NCBI GenBank assembly: GCA_029204225.1
Contig: CM055115.1
Coordinates: 8,737,466-8,801,465, forward strand
Length of the DNA stretch: 64,000 nt
Source: Diphasiastrum complanatum
Lineage: Eukaryota; Streptophyta; Lycopodiopsida; Lycopodiales; Lycopodiaceae
Direction of reading: 5' to 3'
Both the position numbers and the translations under genes were made by a program. The notes beneath the pieces are model-generated. The model did no database searches. It saw only the letters and a list, made by a program, of their open reading frames with translations, and was not told where the DNA came from. Positions 11,716 through 22,545 of this stretch are shown piece after piece. How positions within the stretch are numbered: position 1 is the first letter of the stretch; each line of letters opens with the position of its first letter.

Positions 11716-12719
11716 TCGTGATGTAGCTCCTCACCCTGCCCATTTCCCATCTGTGAAGGAGAGGCCATCACTGTGCTCATCCCTCAGCCTATTCCCGCTC
11801 CCTCCTCCGATCTGCCTGCATGCCATCAGATTCGTTTCTTTCCCTCTTGCGACCTCCCTCACCTAACCGCAACCCTGCTCCGACAGACCTTCTTCTCCTC
11901 TTGTTGCCTGGCTGCGTGGTTTCCTTGCTTGTCTGGCTCGCTCTCCCTCTGGCCACGTTAGCCTGCCTGGCCGCGTGGTTTCCCTGCTGCCGCGATCCTG
12001 CCTGCGGTTCCTAACCTACCTAGCCCTGCTTATACTTCATCGCTGTCGTGGTTGCTCCGTGCCCTACGGCTCCTAATTCCTATAACCAAGAATCAATGCC
12101 TCTGAGGTATAAGAAGTGTATTGTGGAGGGAACCCAAGTTCAAATGCCAACTATTGTTATTTGTGATTATAGCATTGGAGACTTGAAAGCCTAACTTCTG
12201 TTATTGAGATGGACCGACCTTCTACTATGAGACTCATTTGTAGTGTGAGAATGTTTGACTGTTTCGTCTAGTCAAGCCAAACCTGAAGCCTTGCACTCCC
12301 TTGAAGATGTTTATGTATGGGTTTGGTGTTTAGGTCACTAATATCCAAGAAAAGCTATTCATCCAAGTGCTATATTTATGAACCATGGACACGAATTTGC
12401 TCATATGCTATTTAAGCATCTATCAATCTGTATAGCCTTTGAATGTGAGTGCCCTAGCAAGTGATATACTCCTCATCACCTATTGTTGTCCGACTCTTGA
12501 GCCTATGAGCCCATTACAATGGCTATTCATCTTTTTGTTGAGCAATGCTGAATCTCTAAGCAAATGAAGAATAGAGTTGTGCTCTTCTAAACCATTTTTA
12601 GACTCTTGCTCATAAGTCGACTCCATAACCCAATGGAGCTTGAGCTATAATTGTGGTATAGAACGACTTCCGTTAGCAATTTCCTTAGATTGGCAGTCTA
12701 TTTGGGGGTCGTTTTATAA
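11716..12719. other. Unrecognised spacer flanking element D (unit 1)
   Basis: The first 350 bases are pyrimidine-rich and GC-rich, the rest ordinary. It recurs at 15650-16638 and, reversed, at 44339-45342. The small frames are not shared between copies as proteins and I recognise no domain. It contained the target site of element D. Confidence 0.6.
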
Positions 12720-14300
12720 TCTTTCATGTACTTTATCAAGAAGAAGTCAAAAGCTTTCAATTGTTTCAGAATCTTCAAGGAGCATGCAAAGAAAGAAATT
12801 GGCAGACAAATCAAAGCCCTGAGGTCCAATAATGGTGGAGAGTACATCTCTACTAAATTCAAGGAGTATTCCTAGAGCCAAGGCATTGAACAACAATTTA
12901 TCACTCCTTATTTGCCTCAACCTAATGGCTTAGCCGAGAGGAAGAATCGTACCCTGGTCGAGGCAGCCAAATGTATGCTGGCACATGAATTTTTGTCGAA
13001 GAGCTTCTGGGTTGAAGCTCTCCCCACTACAGCCGATGTTCAAAACAAATGTTCGACTAAGGCCCTCGTATGCAAAACACCACATGAGGTTTGGACAGGT
13101 TCTAAGGCTTCAATGAAGAACCTTCGAGTGTTCGGATGCATCACCTATGCGCAGATCCCAAAGGAGACGAGGAAGAAATTCAACTTCCAAGGTCTCAAGA
13201 CCATCCTTATTGGATACACTTCATCTGACCAAGCTATACGATTTTATTCAGTAGGGATACAGTCTTTATCGAGGATCAGTTTGACGATTTCAAAGGCAAA
13301 TGCAAAGTTCCATGCAAACCTTTGATGCCTCTGCCTCCGATACGACAATTCGAGTCTCGGGCTCAAGTGTGCCTATAGTCGATGGACTACCCGACAACGA
13401 GTCAGATGAAGAAGTTGTTGTTACTCAGCAACAACAAATCCAAGGATTGGCAGCCAACGGCACCTCCTCCAAGAAGATCAAACCGAGTGCACACACAGCC
13501 CACAGAGTACATTCCTGAGTTTTGGCATGTCTTTTAATACATGAGCCGACTACCGTCGAAGAGGCACTTAGACAACCAGACTTTAATGTTTGGAGAGAAG
13601 CGATGAACATAGAATATTCCTCTCTGATCAAGAACCAGACATGGTCACTAGTCGAAGCTCCCTCTGGCAACAATCTTATCGATTGCAAATGGGTCTTTAA
13701 CATCAAGTACAATGCCAATGGAGCTATGATCGAAGGAAGGCTCGACTAGTAGCATGAGCATTCGCTCAGATCCCCAACATTGACTAAAATGAGACTTTCA
13801 GTCCAGTAGTCAAGCATTCATTGATACGAGCCCTCCTATCATATGTTGCAGCAGCCGACCTTGAAGTACATCACCTCGATGTATAGACAACTTATTTGAC
13901 ATAATCATCGAAAAAGACATCTATATGCTCCAGCTTGAAGGATACGTTCACGAAGGTATGAAGCATCATGTCTACAAGCTCCACAAAGCACTTTATGGCT
14001 GATTCTAATGTCTACTTCAAGTTAATGCAGTAATCTTTTATAATTATCACCTCGTATGTCGATGATACGTTGCTTTTCAACAATAGTACCAATCTCGTGA
14101 AGGATGCTAAAAAGATGCTGTCTTCCGAACTTGACAGGACCGATCTGGGCAAAGCTCACTTATGTTTGGGCATTCAACACAGCGAGAAGGCTGATCTTTA
14201 TCACTCAGCAACAGTATCTTCACAATACCCTTATCAGATACAATTTGATCAATTGTAAACTAGCTCACTCACCAATGGATTCAGGCTTGCGATTAACGAA
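12720..14300 (+). pseudogene. Family-B copia integrase-RT remnant (unit 1)
   Basis: Begins in integrase (YFIKKKSKAFNCF), passes LRSNNGGEYIS (Asn where the catalytic Asp is expected), an in-frame TAG near 12872, LAERKNRT with the catalytic Glu, then FWVEALPTTADVQNKCSTKA to YTSSDQAIRF (12912-13325). RT follows as WREAMNIEYSSLIKNQTW and DCKWVFN (13522-13749), then stops and frameshifts, SYVDD near 14055, and DLGKAHLCLGIQHSEKADL (14070-14258). It joins an LTR fragment directly at about 14300, so RNase H is deleted. Several stops make it a dead copy. Sister copies are at 16639-18206 (+) and 42746-44338 (-). Confidence 0.85.
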
Positions 14301-14450
14301 GGGCCAATGCCAATAAGTGGTTATGGAAGTTAAGACGGTTATTTCATATTTAGAACATCTACGAGGGAGCATTTGTTCTCGCATATTTCTTTGAAATGGA
14401 ATGAAGTGAAGTTAGTGAGTTAGTCTATTCTCATTTTATTGATGTGAATG
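14301..14450 (+). mobile_element. Family-B LTR fragment lacking its TATA box
   Basis: The block from GTGGTTATGGAA to TTAGTGAGTTAG is recognisable, but the CTATATAAA stretch present in other copies is deleted (ACGAGGGAGCATTTG). The right-arm copy at 42600-42745 shares the deletion. Confidence 0.75.
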
Positions 14451-15008
14451 ATTTACTCTCTCTATGCTATTTTCAAGATTATACTTATGAAGTTTTGCTC
14501 ATATAGTAGAACCTCATTATTCTTATTTAAGTGATCATTATTCAATGCATTGAATGCTTGTCTGATGCGAGGGGAAGTAATGCTTGTTACCATAATTAGA
14601 ATACAGTGACAAGTCTGAAATCGTAGTACATACATAAACGATGAATGGCATGTAGTTCCAACTTCTATAATTCCATTATCCAAATTTCATAAAAGCAAAT
14701 CACAAATTGTTATAACGTCTATTAGTCTGCAACGTGTAAACAACCTAAAAGTGAAATCCTAAATTCTTCATAGTAAAGCAGGAGGAGATAGGGCTGAATC
14801 ATGATACCTAAAGGCCAACTAGTGATGTCTAGCATAGCCTCCTCCTAGTCACCCATGATGTAGTGTAGGCTCTAGCTGAAGACCCTCATCCTCACCTTGT
14901 TGACATATTTGCTTTTCTTTGAAAGACAAATAGCACTTTGGCATGCGGTGCAACTTGAAAATGCGATGCATAGTCCGACATATCTAAATAAATAACGAGT
15001 ACCCCATA
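14451..15008. other. Unrecognised AT-rich spacer (unit 1)
   Basis: Repeated at 18351-18906 and, reversed, at 42070-42600. Small frames (73 codons, minus strand) are conserved only as far as the DNA is duplicated. No gene recognised. Confidence 0.6.
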
Positions 15009-15649
15009 GCGTCCCGGGATACGACCCTCAGCTATGTGCCAACTTAAAAATTTTGAAGCGGCCTTACAACTGGCGCTTTTACCGAACACTGAAACCCAGA
15101 AGGTAATCAGAGTCAGTTTGATGAAAATCCTACTTTATTGATAAATCTAAGAAGGTTACATTTCAAGTGTGTGACCGACCCTAGTCTCCGGGGAGCGGGC
15201 ATGCCAAGGCGAGTGCCAGGACAACATTCTAGCAAGGGAGGCTGAGACTTGGTTGGAGCTCGCCTTGAGTCGCAACCCGCACTCCCCTATAGTATTAGTG
15301 GTATCCGGCACCCCCTTTCATACCAAGCACTCTACCCAGGCTGGTAAAGCACGTTTTTCTCTCTCTAGAAAGTCATTTTCTCTCTCTAGATTTTATTGAT
15401 CCCCAGGCTTCCTTTAATCATGCCTAGATCGTGTGAGGTGATTGCACATCGATCTGAGCTCTTTGGACTTCGCTAGAACCAATCAAAGATTTTTAGCCAT
15501 AGGAACTTGGCGCCGGTTGGATTCTGGTCACAGTGGCGCTGGGAGCGGCGCCAACACCATTGGCACCGGGAGCAGCAGCAGCTGGCGCCAGGGACGATGC
15601 TGGCGCCAGTGGCGCCGGAAGTAAAGCTTGCAAAGGTAGCTTTACAACA
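15009..15649 (-). mobile_element. Element D LTR fragment (unit 2)
   Basis: Partial duplicate of the LTR at 11068-11710, including the GGCGCC cluster (about 15510-15620). It ends at the same terminus followed by GATAA where unit 1 has GATAG. Confidence 0.8.
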
Positions 15650-16638
15650 GATAACCGTGATGTAGCTCCTCACCCTGCCCATTTCCCATCTGTGAAGGAG
15701 AGGCCATCACTGTGCTCATCCCTCAGCCTATTCCCGCTCCCTCCTACGATCTGCCTGCATGCCATCAGATTCGTTTCTTTCCCTCTTGCGACCTCCCTCA
15801 CCTAACCGCAACCCTGCTCCAGCAGACCTGCTTCTCCTCTTGTTGCCTGGCTGCGTGGTTTCCTTGCTTGTCTGGCTCGCTCTCCCTCTGGCCACGTTAA
15901 CCTGCCTGGCCGCGTGGTTTCCCTGCTGCCTCGATCCTGCTTGCGGTTCCTAACCTACCTAGCCCTGCTTATACTTCATCGCTGTCGTGGTTGCTCCGTG
16001 CCCTACGGCTCCTAATTCCTATAACCAAGAATCAATGCCTCTGAGGTATAAGAAGTGTATTGTGGAGGGAACCCAGGTTCAAATTATAGCATTGGAGACT
16101 TGAAAGCCTAACTTCTGTTATTGAGATGGACTGACCTTCTACTATGAGACTCACTTGTAGTGTGAGAATGTTTGATTGTTTCGTCTAGTCAAGCCAAACC
16201 TGAAGTCTTGCACTCCCTTGAAGATGTTTATGTATGGGTTTGGTGTTTAGGTCACTAATATCCAAGAAAAGCTATTCATCCAAGTGCTATATTTATGAAC
16301 CATGGACACGAATTTGATCATATGCTATTTAAGCATCTGTCAATTTGTATAGCCTTTGATTGTGAGTGCCCTAGCAAGTGATATACTCCTCATCACCTAT
16401 TGTTGTCCGACTCTTGAGCCTATGAGCCCATTACAATGGCTATTCATCTTTTTGTTGAGCAATGCTGAATCTCTAAGCAAATGAAGAATAGAGTTGTGCT
16501 CTTCTAATCCATTCTTAGACTCTTGCTCATAAGTCGACTCCATAACCCAATGGAGCTTGAGCTATAATTGTGGTATAGAACGACTTCCGTTAGCAATTTC
16601 CTTAGATTGGCAGTCTATTTGGGGGTCGTTTTATAATC
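15650..16638. other. Unrecognised spacer (unit 2)
   Basis: Duplicate of 11716-12719 with a deletion of about 28 bases near 16083. No gene recognised. Confidence 0.6.
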
Positions 16639-18206
16639 TTTCATGTACTTTATCAAGAAGAAGTCAAAAGCTTTCAATTGTTTCAGAATCTTCAAGGAGC
16701 ATGCAAAGAAAGAAATTGGCAGACAAATCAAAGCCCTGAGGTCCAATAATGGTGGAGAGTACATCTCTACTAAGTTCAAGGAGTATTCCTAGAGCCAAGG
16801 CATTGAACAACAATTTATCACTCCTTATTTGCCTCAATCTAATGGCTTAGCCGAGAGGAAGAATCGTACCCTGGTCGAGGCAGCCAAATGATGCTGGCAC
16901 ATGAATCTTTGTCGAAGAGCTTCTGGGTTGAAGCTCTCCCCACTACAGCCGATGTTCAAAACAAATGTTCGACTAAGGCCCTCGTAGGCAAAACACCACA
17001 TGAGGTTTGGACAGGTTCTAAGGCTTCAATGAAGAACCTTCGAGTGTTCGGATGCATCACCTATGCGCAGATCCCAAAGGAGACGAGGAAGAAATTCAAC
17101 TTCCAAGGTCTCAAGACCATCCTTATTGGATACACTTCATCTGACCAAGCTATACGATTTTATTCAGTAGGGATACAGTCTTTATCGAAGATCAGTTTGA
17201 CGATTTCAAAGGCAAATGCAAAGTTCCATGCAAACCTCTGATGCCTCTGCCTCCGATACGACAATTCGAGTCTCGGGCTCAAGTGTGCCTATAGTCGATG
17301 GAATACCCGACAACGAGTCAGACGAAGAAGTTGTTGTTACTCAGCAACAACAAATCCAAGGATTGGCAGCCAACGACACCTCCTCCAAGAAGATCAAACC
17401 GAGTGCGCACATAGCCCATAGAGTACATTCCTGAGTTTTGGCATGTCTTTTAATACATGAGCCGACTACCGTCGAAGAGGCACTTAGACAACCAGACTTT
17501 AATGTTTGGAGAGAAGCGATGAACATAGAATATTCCTCTCTGATCAAGAACCAGACATGGTCACTAGTCGAAGCTCCCTCTGGCGACAATCTTATCGATT
17601 GCAAATGGGTCTTTAACAGCTATGATCGAAGGAAGGCTCGACTAGTAGCACGAGCATTCGCTCAGATCCCCAACATTGACTAAAATGAGACTTTCAGTCC
17701 AGTAGTCAAGCATTCATTGATACGAGCCCTCCTATCATATGTTGCAGCAGCCGACCTTGAAGTACATCAACTCGATGTATAGACAGCTTATTTGAACATA
17801 GTCATCGAAAAAGACATCTATATGCTCCAGCTTGAAGGATACGTTCACGAAGGTATGAAGCATCATGTCTACAAGCTCCACAAAGCACTTTATGGCTGAT
17901 TCTAATGTCTACTTCAAGTTAATGCAGTAATCTTTTATAATTATCACCTCGTATGTCGATGATATGTTGCTTTTCAACAATAGTACCAATCTGGTGAAGG
18001 ATGCTAAAAAGATGCTGTCTTCCAAACTTGACAGGACCGATCTGGGCAAAGCTCACTTCTGTTTGGGCATTCAACACAGCGAGAAGGCTGATCTTTATCA
18101 CTCAGCAACGGTAGCTTCACAATACCCTTATCAGATACAATTTGATCGATTGTAAACTAAATCACTCACCAATGGATTCAGGCTTGCGATTATCGAAGGG
18201 CCAATG
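16639..18206 (+). pseudogene. Family-B copia integrase-RT remnant (unit 2)
   Basis: Same content as 12720-14300: LRSNNGGEY, LAERKNRT, KTPHEVWTGSKASMK, the RT start WREAMNIEYSS and a YVDD region (read near 17955). It has private damage: 2 bases lost near 16889, which shifts the frame at AAKCMLAHE, and about 20 bases lost near 17617 in the CKWVFN region. RNase H is absent. Confidence 0.85.
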
Positions 18207-18350
18207 CCAAGAAGTGGTTATGGAAGCTAAGACGGTTATTTCATATTTAGAACATCTACGAGGCTATATAAAGAGCATTTGTTCTCGCATATTTCTTTGA
18301 AATGGAATGAAGTGAAGTTAGTGAGTTAGTCTATTCTCATTTTATTGATG
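18207..18350 (+). mobile_element. Family-B LTR fragment with intact TATA box
   Basis: Same block as 14301-14450 but with CTATATAAAGAGCATT retained near 18264-18280. Confidence 0.75.
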
Positions 18351-18906
18351 TGAATGATTTACTCTCTCTATGCTATTTTCAAGATTATACTTATGAAGTT
18401 TTGCTCATATAGTAGAATCTCATTATTCTTATTTAAGTGATCATTATTCAATGCAATGAATGCTTGTCTGATGCGAGGGGAAGTAATGCTTGTTACCATA
18501 ATTAGAATACAGTGACAAGTCTGAAATCGTAGTACATACATAAACGATGAATGGCATGTAGTTCCAACTTCTATAATTCCATTATCCAATTTTCATAAAA
18601 GCAAATCACAAATTGTTATAACGTCTATCAGTCTGCAACGTGTAAACAACCTAAAAGTGAAATCCTAAATTCTTCATAGTAAAGCCTGAGGAGATAGGGC
18701 TGAATCATGATACCTAAAGGCCAACTAGTGATGTCTAGCATAGCCTCCTCCTAGTCACCCAAGATGTAGTGTAGGCTCTAGCTGAAGACCCTCATCCTCA
18801 CCTTGTTGACATATTTGCTTTTCTTTGAAAGACAAATAGCACTTTGGCATGCGGTGCAACTTGAAAGTGTGATGCATAGTCCGACATATCTAAATAAATA
18901 ACGAGT
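18351..18906. other. Unrecognised AT-rich spacer (unit 2)
   Basis: Duplicate of 14451-15004. No gene recognised. Confidence 0.6.
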
Positions 18907-19101
18907 ACCGAGGTTAACCATGGCATTCTATTACCTAGTCATATTCCAGGCAACTCCCTTGGATCACTTTGTTGGCTTGGTATCCAAAGTGTTTTTTGGT
19001 CCCAAGTTTTAGCTCTTTTAGGGGTCCAATATGCATTTAGTCACGTTCTAGGGTACTACATATTATGTAACGACTAGGGTTTTGAAGGTGTCCAAATAGC
19101 A

Positions 19102-19109
19102 TATCAATA
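19102..19109 (+). promoter_or_regulatory. Degraded TATA-like motif upstream of the BPS1-like gene
   Basis: TATCAATA sits about 370 bases before the ATG and just upstream of a GA tract. The mirrored copy (41870-41877) reads TATAAATA in the same context, so one base differs. That this is the core promoter is inferred from spacing and sequence only. Confidence 0.5.
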
Positions 19110-19142
19110 GAGATCGATAGAGAGAACACCACACATTTGATT

Positions 19143-19167
19143 GAGAGAGAGAGAGAGAGAGAGAGAG
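19143..19167 (+). repeat. GA microsatellite in the presumed 5' leader
   Basis: A 25-base pure GA tract. The mirrored tract at 41796-41836 is 41 bases, so the two have slipped independently. GA/CT tracts are common in plant 5' leaders. Confidence 0.9.
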
Positions 19168-19475
19168 CGCGAGCGAGCGAGAGTGAGAGCGCGAACGATT
19201 TGCCAAGAACAGCCTTACTTGAATGCAGACGTGTTGAATGTAAGAGACAGAGGGCAGAACTCAATAAATTCCTTCGAACCTCTGAGTCAGTGATAATCCG
19301 TAGCTGGGTTCGTCGAAAATCTCAAGGCGAATTTTACTTCATAATTTTTTTTCTTGACAACGTTCTCAAGCTATTTCAGAAGGTACAGCGGTAGGCAGGT
19401 AGCCTTACCTTGATTTCTGCAAAATACACAGACGGCAAAGGTTGCTTCCTTAACTCTGCCTAAAGAAACAACGCC

Positions 19476-20420
19476 ATGGTTTTTGTGAATTCGCTGCGAT
19501 CTCACGGTCATGGTGCTGCCAATATGTCATTTCACGACAATTTGTTGTCATGTCTGCAAAAATTGGAAGAGTCAATTGGAGATAAGTTTTTCACAATAGA
19601 CTGGATGCAGTATGCTGTGGATATCCTCAGATCTTCTCTTGCAGCCGTTTTGGATCTAGCGGAGAAGGTTGTTTTTGCATTAAAATGCTTTAGTACTCTG
19701 ATGGATGAGACAGTGCGACTTATGAATGTTTATAAAGCTTTGATGACGGGTATTTCGAGATTGCGAATTTATGGGCTGGTAGTCCATATAGCTGTTGAAG
19801 CTCTTCAAGCAGGTGGGGATGATTATGATACCATAGTTCAGGCTCTAAATCATTGCCGACGAGAGATGTCCAGAATACATCAAGCAAACAAGCAACTTGT
19901 TGATATGAAACTTGAGGCAGAGGAGGAGCTTTGGTATTTTGGTAGCAGATATGCAAAGCAATTTGATCCTTGCGCAGTAATTTACCCCATGAAGAGCATA
20001 ATTTCTTTCGTTTCAATGATTCTTCTGTTTGGACTCCTTCACATGGATAGTTCTTACTCCGCTAAACTGATTGCGATTTGTTCGACGGGCGAATGGGCTA
20101 AATCTACGTCTAATTCACATCAAACGCTTATCGAACGAATTGGCTTGCGGTTCAGTGAGGAAACGAAAGAGAAAATCCTTCTAAGAGAATTTGGAAACAT
20201 GCAAGCTCATGTGGATAATTTTTCCATTGAATTTCAGTCATTTGGAGAACAGGTTCCGCGCTCGTTCGAATTGCGAATGTCAGATGTTACGGAGCTTCGG
20301 CATAGCTTAAACAGTCTGAACTGTGGTTTGGAAAGTTTGGAGTGCACCGTACGTGATCTTTTTGATGACATAGTCGCGGGTAGGACAAAACTCATTTCTG
20401 CAGTAACGAAATTTTGTTGA
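19476..20420 (+). CDS. BYPASS1 (BPS1)/UPF0496-like protein, open copy
   Basis: A 314-codon uninterrupted frame, the only convincing host gene in the window. The ATG is in a good context (GCCATGG). The layout fits BPS1-like plant proteins: an N-terminal helical part (FHDNLLSCLQKLEES, residues about 19-33), the conserved WMQYAVDIL and LMDETVRLMNVYKALMTGIS (about 43-95) matching the family pattern of a Trp-Met helix followed by a DxxVxLxxxxxAxxxxIxRL segment, a mostly hydrophobic segment IISFVSMILLFGLLHM (about 176-191), and a C-terminal helical part ending LECTVRDLFDDIVAGRTKLI. BPS1 in Arabidopsis restrains a root-derived mobile signal; the biochemical function is unknown. Length is close to the family. 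No intron is needed. The mirrored copy (40542-41486) has seven missense differences by my count and a nonsense codon. Family assignment is from motif pattern only; a UPF0496 or other DUF793-type protein is the alternative. Confidence 0.65.
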   Translation: MVFVNSLRSHGHGAANMSFHDNLLSCLQKLEESIGDKFFTIDWMQYAVDILRSSLAAVLDLAEKVVFALKCFSTLMDETVRLMNVYKALMTGISRLRIYGLVVHIAVEALQAGGDDYDTIVQALNHCRREMSRIHQANKQLVDMKLEAEEELWYFGSRYAKQFDPCAVIYPMKSIISFVSMILLFGLLHMDSSYSAKLIAICSTGEWAKSTSNSHQTLIERIGLRFSEETKEKILLREFGNMQAHVDNFSIEFQSFGEQVPRSFELRMSDVTELRHSLNSLNCGLESLECTVRDLFDDIVAGRTKLISAVTKFC

Positions 20421-21080
20421 GTGATTCTTCGCTAGTTGCACATCTAGAATGACTATCGCAAGATTCTTTACTAGCTGGATATTGAGGAGTAACATGGCAT
20501 CAAATTAACTGACAAAAATAGAAATCTTTTATCGTTGTTTATATTCTTGAAAGGCAAGATAATTGAGGTCTACAATTTATTTGGTAGAGAAAATTGTAAT
20601 TGTGATTGCTTTGTCTCAATTGCTCGTGGCCTTTACTATGGCTCCTTTGTAGTATTACCATTGCGTCAGCATTTTGCTTAGAATATATCTGAACGGGCAC
20701 AAAGTTTTACAAGCCAAAAAGAGAACTTAATTCGTTAAGTGTCTTTCAATCAAAAAGAGCATGAACAATATAATTTATTAATTACAAAAAAAAAATTAAT
20801 TTCATCACTACGTGCTATAGGCATATGATCATCAATTGCAATTGTTTAAGGCAGAAGTTCAATAAACTCAAATTTGTGATTGATCCCTTGGGATACAATT
20901 CATGAAAGGACAAACTGTTGGAATTGATATCTTAAGTGTCCTACGATGGCAGAAATCTATCAATACAGTACTTTTCAATTTTTACAATGTACACACATCC
21001 TTGTCATAAGTACACTATGTCATATATGTGCTGCACAATGTCACAAATGTCGGGACTTGGTCCCATCGATGGCAACCTTG
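20421..21080. other. 3' flank of the BPS1-like gene
   Basis: AT-rich, with an AATAAA at about 20861 that could serve polyadenylation. The first 400 bases recur at 23865-24262 and in the right arm, so the gene's 3' end was duplicated with its flank. Confidence 0.6.
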
Positions 21081-21656
21081 CCATGTTTTGACTCCACAAT
21101 AGAAGTATTTAAGCTTAGATTTATCTTTCTTCTTGCCAATAAAAGTAGAAGCTTTCTTCTTGCCAATAAAAGTAGAAGAATCACCTTGAGATTGTCCTTT
21201 AGATCACTTGACTTTGTTGTTGCCCTTGAACTTGCCCTTTGAGAACATAGCCTCCTCCTTTCCAGGTTGAGATGTGGAAGTGGATCCTCCTCTTGATAGA
21301 AGCCTAAACTCCTTATTCACCAAGATTTCTTGCATGTCCACAATACTTGGCAATGTCTTTTGAATAACAAAACTTTGAGCAAGATTAGCATGATCATCCA
21401 ACAAGCCATTGAAAACTACTTGAACAAGTGCTATCTCCTTAAGTCCTTAATACATGCTAACTCATCATTGAATGCTTTAACCCTCAAAACAAAAGCATAA
21501 GCACTTTCATCCTTATTTTAAAAACTTGAAAAGATTTGACTCCTAAGGGTTAGAACACTTGATGTAAACTTGGACTCATAAACCTTCTTTAGAGATTCCC
21601 AAGCCTTACTAGATGTAGTGCACTTACCAACTTCCTTGAGAAGTTCAATTTGTCAC
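21081..21656 (-). pseudogene. Family-C copia gag fragment
   Basis: On the minus strand it reads as the family-C gag between the GKCTSS region and the zinc knuckle: FNDELACID-like, LDDHANLAQSFVIQKTLPSIVDMQEILVN (21204-21404), and a broken LKCFYCGVK motif. Residues agree closely with 32516-35095 and 55069-59019. Stops and a short deletion near 21450 disable it. Mirrored at 39340-39890. Confidence 0.8.
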
Positions 21657-22290
21657 ATTCATCTTGATCACATGAACAGCTTTTTTGGTCTTCAAATTGA
21701 GAATAGTGTTATGCTCAAAGAAAGTCGATCAAGACATTCACCAGACTTTCAGAATGAGGACTATACAGCACCAATATTCCATGGCTTCAAATTGAGTGGC
21801 TATTTTAAGAACCCGATATGCGAACCATTTCAGTTTGATTTGGGAGCTTTAGTGAATGATTTTATTTTTGACAACAATCTAATGGAGTATGAGGTATTCA
21901 ACATGGATACTACTAGCAATGAAGAGATTTCATTATTGCATAGAAATCCAACTCATATCATTACTCGGATTCTTGTTCAATGCCTCATGGATCCATTTCA
22001 CAAGAGCTTAAAGTGGCTTCTATTGGAGACTCTTATTCCTATGGATTCTCTTCAACTCAATGGCCAATATCTAATTCACGTGCATATTCAGAATGTATAT
22101 TAACAAGAATAATGATTGGGAATATGTTACAACTCCCTAGGATCATTGACTGCCTTAAAGGTTCTACAGACCCCATACAAGTGACGATGCACCGTAACTG
22201 CCCATCCGTAGGGTCACAACCGACCCACCCCCATGCACTGGAGCAATCGACATAATCATGCCCGGTCAAGCCTCCTACGATAACTGGCAT
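21657..22290. other. Unidentified segment with a 161-codon frame (21618-22103, +)
   Basis: The frame starts in antisense gag sequence and continues into an unknown segment (residues such as FFGLQIENSV and FNMDTTSNEEISL). In the mirrored copy (38732-39367, -) the frame runs 211 codons because it lacks a 2-base insertion present here near 22097. The last third overlaps gypsy LTR-related sequence in antisense. I recognise no domain. It is probably a chance chimeric frame, but a captured exon cannot be excluded. Confidence 0.35.
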
Positions 22291-22545
22291 CCCATACCCA
22301 CTCTACTCTCCCTAGCACACATCTCCTAGCCTAAAGATGCATCCCGGCTCATGCACGTGCTCTCCATCCACGAACTCCTGGGTAGATTGAGTGAATGGAA
22401 AGAGAGAAACCCCACCACTATATAGGCATAGCACAGTGGGTCCCTTCAAGCACGGTCTTGTCGGCGACACGTGACCACCTAGGATGCGTGGCACCCAAAC
22501 ATGTTGAAAACTCCAGTCTTGCATCATGCTCCTTTAGTGAATTCA
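22291..22545 (-). mobile_element. Gypsy-like LTR fragment
   Basis: Reverse complement of part of the LTR at 30500-30858 (blocks with GGAGCATGATGCAAG and CTATATAG). It lacks the LTR start. The AT-rich spacer follows directly at 22545. Confidence 0.6.

Larger units (their letters stand above)
11068..15004. repeat. Tandem unit 1 (3.9 kb)
   Basis: The unit contains part of a D LTR, an unknown segment, a copia-B pol fragment, an LTR fragment and a further unknown segment. It is repeated head-to-tail at 15009-18906. Both units begin at TAGCGTCCCGGG and end at ACGAGTACC, with a few filler bases between. The right arm has one unit (about 42070-45910), which matches unit 1 at the diagnostic indels. 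Confidence 0.9.
15009..18906. repeat. Tandem unit 2 (3.9 kb), left arm only
   Basis: Second copy of 11068-15004. It lacks about 28 bases near 16083, 2 bases near 16889 and about 20 bases near 17617 that unit 1 and the right arm have. It retains the LTR TATA box near 18265 that unit 1 and the right arm have lost. Confidence 0.9.

Noticed and set aside
11503-12014. Several overlapping Ala/Gly/Pro- and Leu-rich frames, repeated at 15442-15953 and 45044-45238
   Set aside because: They lie in the GGCGCC-rich D LTR and adjacent pyrimidine-rich spacer, overlap in many frames, and show no domain.
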